Counted from the first letter of the stretch, positions 15,110-24,468 are shown. The stretch: 64,000 nt of DNA from Methylobacterium hispanicum (GCF_022179285.1 NZ_BPQO01000018.1:62001-126000), one strand, 5' to 3'. Translations and numbers: made by a program. Notes: generated from the letters alone by a model not told the origin.

Positions 15110-16117
15110 ATGCTCGCCAACGTCGATCTCTCGGTCGTTTGGGCGCTGATCATCGCCTTCGCGGTGTTCGCCTATATCGTGATGGACGGCTTCGATCTCG
15201 GCATCGGCATCCTGTTCCCGGCCTTCAGGCCGGGCCACGAGCGCGACACCGCGATGAATTCCATCGCGCCGGTCTGGGACGGCAACGAGACCTGGCTGGT
15301 GCTCGGCGGCGGCGGCCTGTTCGCGGTGTTCCCGCTGGCCTACGCGGTGATCATGCCGGCCCTCTACGCGCCGATCATCGCGATGCTGCTCGGGCTGATC
15401 TTCCGCGGCGTCGCCTTCGAGTTCCGCTGGCGCGATCCCGGCCACCGGGCGCTCTGGGATGTCGCCTTCACCGGGGGCTCGGTCGTGGCGGCGCTCGCTC
15501 AAGGGATCACCCTCGGCGCGCTCCTGCAGGGCATCAAGGTGGAGGGCCGCGCCTACGCGGGCGGCTGGTGGGACTGGCTCACGCCGTTCAGCCTGCTCGT
15601 CGGTCTCGGCATCGTCTGCGGCTACGCGCTGCTCGGCGCCACGTGGCTGGTGATGCGGACGGAGGGGAGCCTGCAGGATCGGTCGCGCACCTTCTCGCTC
15701 TGGCTCGGCGCGGCCACGGTCGCGGTGATTGCGGCCGTCAGCGCGGCGACGCCCTTCCTGGAAGGCAAATATTGGGAACGCTGGTTCGCGATGCCGAACG
15801 TGCTTCTCACCGCCCAGGTGCCGCTCCTCGTCGCGGTGGCCTCGTTCCTGTTCTTCCGTCTGCTTCGCGGCGGTGCGGAGAGGACGCCGTTCCTGCTGGC
15901 GCTCGGCCTGTTCCTGCTCTCCTTCGTTGGGCTCGGGATCAGCATCTTTCCCGACATCGTGCCGGGTCGGATCACCATCTGGGAGGCGGCGGCACCGCAT
16001 TCGAGCCAGGTCTTCCTACTCGTGGGCGCGTCCGTCTTGATCCCGGTCATCCTGATCTACACGGCCTACTCGTACTGGGTCTTCCGCGGGAAGGTCGACG
16101 CGGCGGGGTACCACTGA
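15110..16117 (+). CDS. cydB: Cytochrome bd-type quinol oxidase subunit II
   Basis: A 335-residue membrane subunit with the family blocks AFAVFAYIVMDGFDLGIGIL, APVWDGNETWLVLGGGGLF and VAFEFRWR, and about eight helices. It pairs with CydA. It keeps its own ribosome site (GAGGAG seven bases before ATG 15110), so it can probably be translated alone even though the frame is open from cydA. Its stop overlaps the start of the DUF2474 gene (TGATG). Confidence 0.93.
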   Translation: MLANVDLSVVWALIIAFAVFAYIVMDGFDLGIGILFPAFRPGHERDTAMNSIAPVWDGNETWLVLGGGGLFAVFPLAYAVIMPALYAPIIAMLLGLIFRGVAFEFRWRDPGHRALWDVAFTGGSVVAALAQGITLGALLQGIKVEGRAYAGGWWDWLTPFSLLVGLGIVCGYALLGATWLVMRTEGSLQDRSRTFSLWLGAATVAVIAAVSAATPFLEGKYWERWFAMPNVLLTAQVPLLVAVASFLFFRLLRGGAERTPFLLALGLFLLSFVGLGISIFPDIVPGRITIWEAAAPHSSQVFLLVGASVLIPVILIYTAYSYWVFRGKVDAAGYH

Positions 16118-16254
16118 TGGGCACCACCTCCGCTCCCCGACACCCCGCTCCCTTGTGGCGCCGCCTCGTCTGGTTCGCCTTGCTGTGGGCCGGCAGCGTC
16201 CTCTCGCTCGGTGTCGTCGCCGGCCTCCTGAGAGCCTGGCTGAAGGCGGGCTGA
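16117..16254 (+). CDS. DUF2474 small membrane subunit of bd/CIO oxidase
   Basis: A 45-residue protein (MGTTSAPRHPAPLWRRLVWF...) with one membrane helix (WFALLWAGSVLSLGVVAGLL). DUF2474 proteins follow cydAB/cioAB and are thought to be a small accessory subunit comparable to CydX. The start overlaps the cydB stop in TGATG, typical of translational coupling. Confidence 0.85.
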   Translation: MGTTSAPRHPAPLWRRLVWFALLWAGSVLSLGVVAGLLRAWLKAG

Positions 16255-16351
16255 CCCACGGCGCGCGCAAGGTCCGGCGCGAGGGCTACCGCTACGCCAA
16301 GGCCGGGGTCGCTCAGGACGGATCGCGTGCCGTCGGCGGCCTCGCGGCGCG

Positions 16352-17299
16352 TCACCGAGCGCCTCCGATGTAGCGATTGGCGATCATCGAGGCCGCAGTC
16401 CGGTTCTCGACCCCGAGCTTGGCATAGATGGCTTCGAGATGCTTGGTCACGGTCCGGTGACTGAGACCCAGGATCTCTCCGATGTCGCGGCTCGACTTGC
16501 CCTGGGACAGCCAGAACAGGACGTCCGCCTCTCGCGCGGTCACAGGCAGGCACGTGCGCAATCGGGCGAGGCTCAGCGCCAGATCGTCCTGCGACAGCCG
16601 CAAAAGGATCTCGTCGGCCGTCCCGCCGACGAAGCTGAGGCTGTGGGGCGGACCGTTCGGTCCCCTCAGCGTCACGGAGCCGGTCGTCGTACCCGCGAGA
16701 CAGGCCCGCAGCCACGCGGCAGCCTCGGGAGGCAGGGAGAGGACGCCGTCGGGTGTCGAGGCCAGAGCGGCGATGAGCTGCCCGGCCTGGGGCGTGCACC
16801 AGAGGACCCGACCGTCCGCCGAGACCGCCAGCAGGGTCCGGCCCATCGTGTCGAGGGCGGTGCGCGCGCTGCGGGCCGAGCGGGCCCCGGCGAGGTGGGT
16901 GCGGATGCGCGCAAGGATTTCGTCGGGGGCGATGGGCTTCGTGACGTAATCGACCCCGCCCGCATCGAGCCCCCGGACAATGTGCTCGGTCTCGCTGAGG
17001 CCGGTCATGAAGATCACCGGCACGCCTGCGAGATGCGGCTTCGCCTTGAGGCGGCGGCAGGTCTCGAACCCGTCCATGCCGGGCATGACCGCGTCGAGCA
17101 GGATCACGTCGGGGGTGACCTCGTCGACGAGGGAGAGGGCGAGATCGCCTGCGACCGCGATCAGGACCGTCGCGCCGGAGCGCTCGATCGCCTCGGTGAG
17201 GAAGCTCAGGGTCTCGGGCGAATCGTCGACGACGAGGACCACGTCCCGGGCGGGCCCGGTCATCGGTTCAGTCATCGATTCAGTCATCGGCTCAGTCAT
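16352..17299 (-). CDS. Response regulator with LuxR-type HTH
   Basis: A 315-residue regulator. The receiver domain (about 17-135) has the acidic pair (VVDDS), phospho-Asp in ILLDAVMPGMDGFE, Thr in IFMTGLSE and Lys in YVTKPIAPDE. A middle PAS-like segment (about 150-235; VSADGRVLWCTP) follows. The C-terminal NarL/LuxR helix-turn-helix is LPVTAREADVLFWLSQGK...SHRTVTKHLEAIYAKL. The ATG at 17299 overlaps the end of the kinase gene (GATGACTGA); a TTG nine bases earlier is less likely. The N-terminus is a repeat, MTEPMTESMTEPMT. It is the cognate partner of the NCS1-kinase and probably controls the divergent amide/urea operon. Confidence 0.9.
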   Translation of the reverse strand: MTEPMTESMTEPMTGPARDVVLVVDDSPETLSFLTEAIERSGATVLIAVAGDLALSLVDEVTPDVILLDAVMPGMDGFETCRRLKAKPHLAGVPVIFMTGLSETEHIVRGLDAGGVDYVTKPIAPDEILARIRTHLAGARSARSARTALDTMGRTLLAVSADGRVLWCTPQAGQLIAALASTPDGVLSLPPEAAAWLRACLAGTTTGSVTLRGPNGPPHSLSFVGGTADEILLRLSQDDLALSLARLRTCLPVTAREADVLFWLSQGKSSRDIGEILGLSHRTVTKHLEAIYAKLGVENRTAASMIANRYIGGAR

Positions 17300-20200
17300 C
17301 GCCGACAAGCTCCGTCAGCACGGCGAGGTAGCGGCGCAGGTCGTAGCCGGCGATCAGCCCGCGCATCTGCTTCACGAAGGTCTGCGGCCCGGTTCCGTCC
17401 TGTTCCATCGCCGAGAGCTTCGCCTCGATGCCCCGGATGTGCCCGATGCGACCGAGCCGCAGCAACTCCCCGACATGGTCCGCGCCGGGACGGACCGCCG
17501 CGGGCACCGCGTCCACCGCGGCGGGTACCGCGTCCACCGCGGCGGCCGGGAGCGCCGCCGCATCCGCATCCGTCCAGTCGAGGCGCAGCAGCGCCATGGT
17601 CCGGTCCCGCACGTCGCGCAGGTCGAAGGGCTTGGCGAGGATCGCGTTGTGGGGCGGGCTGTCGCCGCGCACGGGGCCGAGCTCGTGAACGTTGGCCGAC
17701 ATCATCGCGATCGGCCCGGCATGGCCCCGCGCGCGCAGGGTCTCCGCCACGTCCCAGCCGCTCATGCCCGGCATCGCGATGTCCAGGACGATCAGGTCGA
17801 TGCCGCCCGCCGCCTCCGCCACGCAGGCGAGGCAGGCCGCGCCCGTCCCGGCCTCGCGCACCGTGAGCCCGAGCGGTTCGAGGATGGCGCCCATCAGGGT
17901 GCGGTGAGCCGGGTCGTCGTCGACCACGAGGACGGTCCGGCGCGGCCCGGCATAGACCGGCTCGGCGCGCGCCGCCGGCGCGGGCGCGAGGGCGGGCTGC
18001 GCCACCGCGGCCAGCATCAGGCGCAGCCGCGCCTGCGTCCCGCCGCCGGGCGCCGCCGTCAGCGCGATCTCGCCGCCGAGGAGCTGCGCCAGCAGGTTGG
18101 CGATGGTGAGCCCGAGCCCGGTTCCGGGCGTGCGGCGGGCGGCCGGGGTCGATCCGCGCTCGAACGGCTCGAAGATCCGGGCGAGGTCCGCCGCGGGGAT
18201 GCCGGGCCCGGTGTCGTGGATCGTGAAGACCGCGACTTGGCTGCGGTAGCTCAGGTCGAGCGAGACGGTCCCGCGGGGCGTGAACTTGATGGCGTTCGAG
18301 AGGAGGTTGAGGAGCACCTGCCGCAGGCGCTTCTCGTCGGTGGCGACCACCTGCGGCAGGATCTCGGGCCGGGTGAAGCGGAAGTCGAGCCCCGCCTCGC
18401 GGGCCTGGAGCCGGACCATGTCGGCGAGCTGGTCGAGGAAGTCGGCGAGCCGCACCTCGTCGCGGTTGATCTGCAGGCGGCCCGCCTCCATCCGCGAGAT
18501 GTCGAGCAGTCCGTCGATCAGGCCCGAGAGGTGCTGGGCGCTGCGCCGGATCACCCGGATGCCGTTGAGCCGGGCCGGCGGGATCGTGGGGTCGGTCTCG
18601 AGGAGCTGGGCGTAGCCGAGCACGCTGGAGAGCGGCGTGCGCAGCTCGTGGCTCAGCCCGACGACGTAGCGGCTCTTGGCGTGGTTGGCCGCCTCGGCCC
18701 GCTCCTTGGCCTCCTGCAGCTTCGCGTCGGTGATCCTGTGGGCGGCGATCTCGGCCTCGTAGAGGGCGGTCTGCCGCAGGGTCTCGGCCTGGGCGACGCG
18801 CCGGCTCTCCTGCGCCAGCACGAACAGCCACGCGACCACGCCGAGGATGATCACGAGGGTGAAGAACACGCTGGTCAGCGCGGCGCGCAGCACCGCACGA
18901 TGCTCCGGATGGGCGAGGCTCGCGCCCGCGTGCACGATGGCGAGGATCAGGCCGATCACCGCGCAGAGCGTCAGCATCACCGCGAGGTAGCGCCCGAGCG
19001 GGGCGCCGATCCAGGCGGCGGTCCGGCGCGGCAGGAGGCGGCCGAGCATGTGCTGGGCCTGGGCCTCCAGCCGGCCGTGCGGCTTGCAGAGGTCGGCGCA
19101 GCGCGCGTCGAGGGAGCAGCAGAGCGAGCAGATCGGGGCGTCGTAGGCCGGGCAATGGGCCATGTCCTCGCCCTCGAAGGGCAGCTCGCAGACCCGGCAG
19201 GCGATCTCGCCGGCACCCCAGTCCCGACGCGGCCGGCGCGCGAGGTACCAGCGCCCGCCCGTCGCCCAGGCGATGGCGGGCGCCGCGCAGAAGGCGATGG
19301 CGAGCGTCAGCAGCGGGGCGAAGGGCTGGAACGCCGGCCCCGCGAGCCCGAGATGGACGAGGCAGCCCGCCGTGAGCGCCAGCAGCATCGCCCCGGTGCC
19401 GACCGGATTGACCGCGTAGAGATGCGCCCGCTTGAACTCGATGCCGGGCGGCGAGAGGCGCAGCGGCTTGTTGACCGCAAGATCGGCGGCGAGCGCCCCG
19501 ACCCAGGCCGAGACGACGCAGGCGTAGAGCGGCAGGGTGCTGCCGATCGTCTTGTCGATGCCGAGCATCATCAGCAGCACGGCGATGGCGACGTTGAAGA
19601 CGAGCCAGACCACCCGGCCCGGATGGCTGTGGGTGAGCCGCGAGAAGAAGTTCGACCACGCGATCGAGCCCGCATAGGCGTTGGTCAGGTTGATCTTGAG
19701 CTGCGAGACGAGCACGAAGGCCCCCATCAGCAGCAGGGCGGCCCGGCTGTCCGCGCCCGCCACGTAGCCGAAGGCGACCCGGTACATCTGGGTCGGCTCC
19801 GCCGCCTCCCCCGGGGGGACGCCGTGTGCGAGGGCCAGGACCGCGAGCCCGGCGCCGAGCAGGATCTTGGCCATGCCGGGCAGGATCCAGCCGGCGCCCC
19901 CCGCCAGCACGGCGAGCCACCAGCGCCGGTCGCGGGGCGAGGCGGGCTCGGGCACGAAGCGCAGGAAGTCCACCTGCTCGCCGACCTGTGCCAGGAGAGC
20001 CAGCAGCACGCCGGTCGCGGCGCCGAAGCGCACGACATCGAACCCGCCCCCGCCGCCGTCGAGGCCCGGGAAGGCGGCCGCCGCGCCGAGCGCGGCCGGA
20101 TCCTGCGCGGCGATGCAGACGAGCGGCAGGAGGTTGAGACCGATCCAGAGCGGCTGCGTCCAGATCTGGAACCGGCTGATCAGGCGGATGCCGTAGGCCA

Positions 20201-20690
20201 CGAGGGGGATCACCGCGCCCGCGCAGACGAGATAGCCGAGCCAGAGCGGCAGCCCGAGGCAGATCTGCAGCGCCAACGCCATGATCGCCGCTTCGATGGC
20301 GAAGAACAGGAAGGTGAAGCTCGCGTAGATCAGCGAGGTCACGGTCGAGCCGAGATAGCCGAAGCCGGCCCCGCGGGTGAGCAGGTCCATGTCGACGCCG
20401 TGGCGGGCGGCGTAGACGGTGATCGGCGCGGCGGTGGCGAAGATGACCAGCCCGACGAAGAGGATCGCCGCGAGGGCGTTCGTGAAGCCCGCGGTGAGCA
20501 CCAGCGTGCCGCCGATCGCCTCCAGCGCCAGGAACGAGACCGAGCCGAGCGCCGTCTGCGCCACCGCGGAGCCCGACCAGCGCCGGGCCTTCTTGGCGGT
20601 GAAGCGGAGCGCGTAATCCTCCAGGGTCTCGTCCGCCACGAAGCGGTTGTAGGCGCGCCGGATCGGGACGATGCGCTGCGAGCCGCTCAT
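17292..20690 (-). CDS. NCS1-permease/histidine-kinase/receiver fusion
   Basis: A 1132-residue membrane sensor. Residues about 1-480 form a purine/cytosine permease-like (NCS1) module of about 12 helices, with NAYAGSIAWSNFFSRLTHSH as a family block. Eight Cys (498, 501, 513, 521, 524, 525, 531, 535) form a zinc-ribbon-like cluster. Two more helices (about 565-620) and a coiled linker lead to HisKA (phospho-His about 681 in SHELRTPLS), the ATPase (NLLSNAIKF, DTGPGIP, GTGLGL) and a receiver (Asp about 970). Start 20690 is preferred over an extension of 50 codons rich in Arg and Pro. Inference: it senses uptake or binding of a nucleobase- or amide-like nitrogen compound, as CbrA-type transporter-kinases do, and signals to the adjacent LuxR regulator. 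Confidence 0.9.
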   Translation of the reverse strand: MSGSQRIVPIRRAYNRFVADETLEDYALRFTAKKARRWSGSAVAQTALGSVSFLALEAIGGTLVLTAGFTNALAAILFVGLVIFATAAPITVYAARHGVDMDLLTRGAGFGYLGSTVTSLIYASFTFLFFAIEAAIMALALQICLGLPLWLGYLVCAGAVIPLVAYGIRLISRFQIWTQPLWIGLNLLPLVCIAAQDPAALGAAAAFPGLDGGGGGFDVVRFGAATGVLLALLAQVGEQVDFLRFVPEPASPRDRRWWLAVLAGGAGWILPGMAKILLGAGLAVLALAHGVPPGEAAEPTQMYRVAFGYVAGADSRAALLLMGAFVLVSQLKINLTNAYAGSIAWSNFFSRLTHSHPGRVVWLVFNVAIAVLLMMLGIDKTIGSTLPLYACVVSAWVGALAADLAVNKPLRLSPPGIEFKRAHLYAVNPVGTGAMLLALTAGCLVHLGLAGPAFQPFAPLLTLAIAFCAAPAIAWATGGRWYLARRPRRDWGAGEIACRVCELPFEGEDMAHCPAYDAPICSLCCSLDARCADLCKPHGRLEAQAQHMLGRLLPRRTAAWIGAPLGRYLAVMLTLCAVIGLILAIVHAGASLAHPEHRAVLRAALTSVFFTLVIILGVVAWLFVLAQESRRVAQAETLRQTALYEAEIAAHRITDAKLQEAKERAEAANHAKSRYVVGLSHELRTPLSSVLGYAQLLETDPTIPPARLNGIRVIRRSAQHLSGLIDGLLDISRMEAGRLQINRDEVRLADFLDQLADMVRLQAREAGLDFRFTRPEILPQVVATDEKRLRQVLLNLLSNAIKFTPRGTVSLDLSYRSQVAVFTIHDTGPGIPAADLARIFEPFERGSTPAARRTPGTGLGLTIANLLAQLLGGEIALTAAPGGGTQARLRLMLAAVAQPALAPAPAARAEPVYAGPRRTVLVVDDDPAHRTLMGAILEPLGLTVREAGTGAACLACVAEAAGGIDLIVLDIAMPGMSGWDVAETLRARGHAGPIAMMSANVHELGPVRGDSPPHNAILAKPFDLRDVRDRTMALLRLDWTDADAAALPAAAVDAVPAAVDAVPAAVRPGADHVGELLRLGRIGHIRGIEAKLSAMEQDGTGPQTFVKQMRGLIAGYDLRRYLAVLTELVGDD

Positions 20691-20854
20691 CGCGCGCGGA
20701 TCCCGACGCGGCCCGGCGCGCGCGCCAAGACTGCGGCGCGAACGATGCGGCGCGCGCGGCCAGTCGCCCCGACGCGGCCCGAATGCTCTGCCCTGGCTTC
20801 CATCGGTTTCCGGAATAGACGGATCGACTGTGCCGCCCACGCAAAGGCCCGGCC

Positions 20855-20872
20855 ATACGCAAAACCGCGTAT
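20855..20872. promoter_or_regulatory. ATACGC-N6-GCGTAT dyad in the divergent control region
   Basis: Perfect 6-base arms separated by aaaacc, extended by ggcc on both sides with one offset. It lies about 90 bp before the urtA start and 165 bp from the kinase start. It is the only obvious dyad in the 271-bp divergent region, so it is a candidate site for the LuxR-type regulator. No promoter boxes could be fixed. Confidence 0.45.
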
Positions 20873-20961
20873 AGGCCGCGCCGCGGCGGCCGACCTAGCC
20901 TGAACCCCGTCGATCCGCGGTCGCCTCTCAAGACCGCCGGACGTCCACGGGGTCAGGCACG

Positions 20962-22227
20962 ATGGCAGACGACACCGATACCGGTTCGGATTCCGGCTTC
21001 TCGCCGCTGCGGCGCAGGCTGCTCATGGGAATGGCCGGCCTCCCGGCGCTGGCGCTGCTGCCGGGGCCCGCACGGGCCGCGGCCCCGACCGCTGCGGTCA
21101 ACACGACCGGGCTCGCGGTGACGGACAGCGAGGTCACGGTCGGCATCCTGCACTCGGTCACCGGTACGATGGCGATCTCCGAGACCGGGGCGCAGCAGGC
21201 CGAGAAGCTCGCGATCGCCCAGATCAACGAGGCGGGCGGCGTGCTCGGCCGCAAGATCCGGATCATCCAGGAGGACGGCGCCTCCGACTGGCCGACCTTC
21301 GCCGAGAAGGCCAAGAAGCTCCTCGTCAACGACAAGTGCGCGGCCGTGATGGGCTGCTGGACCTCGGCCTCCCGCAAGGCGGTGCTGCCGGTGTTCGAGC
21401 AGTACAACGGTCTCCTGTACTACCCGACCTTCTACGAGGGCCTGGAGCAGTCCAAGAACGTCTTCTACACCGGCCAGGAGGCGACGCAGCAGATCCTCGC
21501 CGGGCTCGACTGGGTGCACAAGGAGAAGGGCGGCGACACCTTCTACTTCATCGGCTCGGACTATATCTGGCCGCGCACCTCGAACAAGATCGCCCGCAAG
21601 CACGTCGAGAACGTGCTCAAGGGGCGTGTCGTCGGCGAGGAGTACTTCCCGCTGGGCCACACGCAGTTCAACTCGGTGATCAACAAGATCAAGCTCACCA
21701 AGCCGAAGGTGATCTTCACCGACGTGGTCGGCGGCTCGAACGTGGCCTTCTACAAGCAGCTCAAGGCCGCGGGCATCGACCTCTCGAAGCAGGTGCTGAT
21801 CACGATCTCGGTCACCGAGGACGAGATCGACGGCATCGGCGGCGAGAACATCGCCGGCGCCTACGCCTGCATGAAGTACTTCCAGTCGATCGAGAACGAC
21901 AACAACAAGGCCTTCGTGGCCGCCTTCAAGAAGATGTGGGGCGAGAAGACCGTCATCGGCGACGTGACCCAGGCGGCCTATCTCGGGCCGTTCCTCTGGA
22001 AGATGGCCTGCGAGAAGGCGGGCTCCTTCGACGTGGACAAGGTGGTCGCGGCCTCCCCCGGCATCGAGTTCACGGCCGCGCCCGAGGGCTACGTGAAGAT
22101 CGACCCGAACCATCACCTCTGGTCGAAGACCCGGGTGGGCCGGGCCAAGACCGACGGCCAGTTCGAGATCGTCTACACCAGCCCGGACCTGATCAGGCCC
22201 GATCCCTTCCCGAAGGGGTACCAGTAG
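20962..22227 (+). CDS. urtA: Urea/short-chain amide ABC transporter, binding protein
   Basis: A 421-residue periplasmic binding protein of the UrtA/FmdD family. The N-terminus has a twin-arginine-like export signal (RRRLLMGMAGLPALALL, cut near ARA-AAP). Family blocks include VGILHSVTGTMAISE, MGCWTSASRKAVLPVFE and LLYYPTFYEGLEQSKNVFYTGQ. First gene of the operon urtABCDE-fmdA-fmdB-amiE. UrtA binds urea and FmdD binds formamide or urea; with three amide genes downstream, short-chain amides are the likelier ligands. A GC hairpin follows, which probably keeps this gene's mRNA more abundant than the permease genes. Confidence 0.92.
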   Translation: MADDTDTGSDSGFSPLRRRLLMGMAGLPALALLPGPARAAAPTAAVNTTGLAVTDSEVTVGILHSVTGTMAISETGAQQAEKLAIAQINEAGGVLGRKIRIIQEDGASDWPTFAEKAKKLLVNDKCAAVMGCWTSASRKAVLPVFEQYNGLLYYPTFYEGLEQSKNVFYTGQEATQQILAGLDWVHKEKGGDTFYFIGSDYIWPRTSNKIARKHVENVLKGRVVGEEYFPLGHTQFNSVINKIKLTKPKVIFTDVVGGSNVAFYKQLKAAGIDLSKQVLITISVTEDEIDGIGGENIAGAYACMKYFQSIENDNNKAFVAAFKKMWGEKTVIGDVTQAAYLGPFLWKMACEKAGSFDVDKVVAASPGIEFTAAPEGYVKIDPNHHLWSKTRVGRAKTDGQFEIVYTSPDLIRPDPFPKGYQ

Positions 22228-22237
22228 GCGCGAGATT

Positions 22238-22265
22238 CTCCCTCCCCCGCAGAGGGGGGGGAGGG
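22238..22265 (+). terminator. GC hairpin after urtA (attenuator or RNA stabiliser)
   Basis: ccctccccc and ggggggaggg flank a short loop about 11 bp after the urtA stop. There is no T-tract. Similar palindromes occur at 53644-53816 and 58050-58078, so it is also a member of a dispersed family. In binding-protein operons such hairpins favour the first gene. Confidence 0.55.
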
Positions 22266-22347
22266 AAGGCGTTCCGGGAACGCCGCGAGACACGATCGGA
22301 GGACAACCGCCCTCCGCCCCCACACCGCCCCGGAGGCCCGTGACGGC

Positions 22348-23274
22348 ATGTTCGGCGACTACTCCCTCGGCGATCTCGGCGCGATCTTCGCGATGCAGGG
22401 CTTTGCCGGCCTGATCCTGTTCTCGGTCTACCTGCTGATGGCGCTGGGGCTCGCGATCATCTTCGGCCAGATGGGCGTGATCAACATGGCGCACGGGGAG
22501 TTCATGATCCTCGGCGCCTACGTCACCTATCTGTGCTCGACGTTCTTCCAGTCCTACCTGCCGGGCCTGTTCCCGATCTCCTTCTTCGTGGCGATGGGCC
22601 TCGCCTTCCTGGCCTCGGGCGCGCTCGGGATGCTGGTCGAGTGGGGCCTGATCCGCTTCCTCTACAAGCGCCCCCTCGACACCCTGCTCGCCACCTGGGG
22701 CCTGTCGCTGATCCTGCAGCAGGCCTACCGCTCGATCTTCGGCGCGCGCGAGGTTGGCGTCGAGCTGCCCGCCTGGCTGATCGGTTCGGTTCAGGTCACC
22801 GACACGATCGAGGTGCCGATCAACGGCCTGTTCGTGATGGCCGTCACCCTGCTGATCACCGGCGCGGTGGCGCTGCTGATCTTCCGCTCGCGCTTCGGCC
22901 AGCAGATGCGCGCCGTGATGGCCAACCGCGCCATGGCGGGCGCCGTCGGCATCGATACGGACAAGGTCGACCGCACCACCTTCGGCCTCGGCTGCGGCAT
23001 CGCGGGCGTCGCGGGCTCGGCCTTCACGATGATCGGCTCCACGGGTCCGACCTCGGGCCAGCTCTACATCGTCGACACGTTCCTGATCGTGGTCTTCGGC
23101 GGCGCCGCGAGCCTCGTCGGCACCATCGCGTCCGCCTTCTCGATCTCCCAGACCCAGTCCACGCTCGAATTCTTCCTCTCCGGCTCGATGGCCAAGGTGC
23201 TCACCCTGCTCGCCGTGGTCGGCATCCTGATGCTGCGGCCGCAGGGCCTCTTCACCCTCAAGGTCCGGCGCTGA
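22348..23274 (+). CDS. urtB: Urea/amide ABC transporter permease UrtB-like
   Basis: A 308-residue LivH-type permease with about eight helices. Diagnostic blocks are IIFGQMGVINMAHGEFMILGAY, LLATWGLSLILQQ and FGGAASLVGTIASAF. It forms the heterodimeric membrane channel with UrtC. The start at ATG 22348 follows the hairpin region after urtA, and the next gene starts 12 bp after its stop with a GAGGAGG ribosome site. Confidence 0.92.
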   Translation: MFGDYSLGDLGAIFAMQGFAGLILFSVYLLMALGLAIIFGQMGVINMAHGEFMILGAYVTYLCSTFFQSYLPGLFPISFFVAMGLAFLASGALGMLVEWGLIRFLYKRPLDTLLATWGLSLILQQAYRSIFGAREVGVELPAWLIGSVQVTDTIEVPINGLFVMAVTLLITGAVALLIFRSRFGQQMRAVMANRAMAGAVGIDTDKVDRTTFGLGCGIAGVAGSAFTMIGSTGPTSGQLYIVDTFLIVVFGGAASLVGTIASAFSISQTQSTLEFFLSGSMAKVLTLLAVVGILMLRPQGLFTLKVRR

Positions 23275-23285
23275 GGAGGCCCGCG

Positions 23286-24458
23286 ATGACGAATCCCGTC
23301 CAGGCGCTGACGAAATCCGTCACGGTCAACGACAATCCCTTCATGAAGCCGATGGAGTGGCTGAGCCTTCTCCTCCTCGCCGCCGTGATCCTGGTCGTGC
23401 TGCCGCTCGCGCTCGACGGGTTCCGGCTCAACCTCGTGGGCAAGTACCTCACCTACGCCTTCGTGGCGCTCGGCCTCGTGATCTGCTGGGGCTATGCCGG
23501 CATCCTGTCGCTCGGCCAGGGCGTGTTCTTCGGGCTCGGCGGGTACTGCATGGCGATGTACCTGAAGCTCGAAGCCTCGAGCGTCGAGAACACGAAGATC
23601 CAGTCGACGCCGGGGATCCCCGACTTCATGGACTGGAACCAGATCACGGCGCTGCCATGGTTCTGGCAGCCGTTCAAGAGCCTGCCGCTGACGCTCCTCC
23701 TGGTGGTCGCGGTGCCGGTGCTGTTCGCGCTTCTGATCTCCTTCGCGATGTTCAAGCGCCGGGTCGGCGGCACCTATTTCGCGATCATCACCCAGGCGAT
23801 CGCCGCGATCCTGACGATCCTGATCGTCGGCCAGCAGGGCTACACGGGCGGCATCAACGGCATCACGGACCTGCGCACGCTCCACGGCTGGGACATCCGC
23901 ACCAACCACGCCAAGACCGTGCTGTACTTCGTCAACGGCGGGCTTCTCGTCGCCTGCATCCTGGCGGCGCAGTACGTGAAGCGCTCGAAGCTCGGCCGCA
24001 TCCTCGTCGCCCTGCGCGACAAGGAGGACCGGGTCCGCTTCTCCGGCTACTCGGTGGCGGGCTTCAAGGTCTTCGCCTTCTGCCTCGCGGCGGCCTTCGC
24101 GGCGGTCGGGGGCGCGATGTTCACCCTCCAGGTCGGGTTCATGTCGCCCTCCTTCGTCGGCATCGTGCCCTCGATCGAGATGGTGATCTACACCGCGGTC
24201 GGCGGGCGCCTGTCGCTGTTCGGCGCGGTCTGGGGGACGCTGCTGGTCAACTGGGCCAAGACCACCTTCTCCGAGAGCTTCCCCGAACTCTGGCTGTTCG
24301 GCCTCGGCGCGCTGTTCATCGGCGTAGTGCTGGCCTTCCCGAACGGGCTCGCCGGCCTCTGGCGCGAGCGGATCGAGCCGCGCCTCACCCGCCGGGTGAA
24401 GGCGCTCCGCGCGCCACCGCCCGCGATCGCCCCGCCCCACGGCGCCCCGGCCGCCTGA
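23286..24458 (+). CDS. urtC: Urea/amide ABC transporter permease UrtC-like
   Basis: A 390-residue LivM-type permease. Start ATG 23286 is chosen from its strong GAGGAGG site; a much longer open frame upstream is only a shadow of urtB. Blocks include WGYAGILSLGQGVFFGLGGY, FAIITQAIAAILTI and VGGRLSLFGAVWGTLLVNW. The loop with TPGIPDFMDWNQI is typical of UrtC/FmdF. Confidence 0.92.
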   Translation: MTNPVQALTKSVTVNDNPFMKPMEWLSLLLLAAVILVVLPLALDGFRLNLVGKYLTYAFVALGLVICWGYAGILSLGQGVFFGLGGYCMAMYLKLEASSVENTKIQSTPGIPDFMDWNQITALPWFWQPFKSLPLTLLLVVAVPVLFALLISFAMFKRRVGGTYFAIITQAIAAILTILIVGQQGYTGGINGITDLRTLHGWDIRTNHAKTVLYFVNGGLLVACILAAQYVKRSKLGRILVALRDKEDRVRFSGYSVAGFKVFAFCLAAAFAAVGGAMFTLQVGFMSPSFVGIVPSIEMVIYTAVGGRLSLFGAVWGTLLVNWAKTTFSESFPELWLFGLGALFIGVVLAFPNGLAGLWRERIEPRLTRRVKALRAPPPAIAPPHGAPAA

Positions 24459-24468
24459 GGATTCCCCG

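Noticed and set aside
16980..20903. A 1307-codon plus-strand open frame opposite the kinase
   Set aside because: No recognisable domain; the opposite strand encodes a clear permease-kinase fusion.
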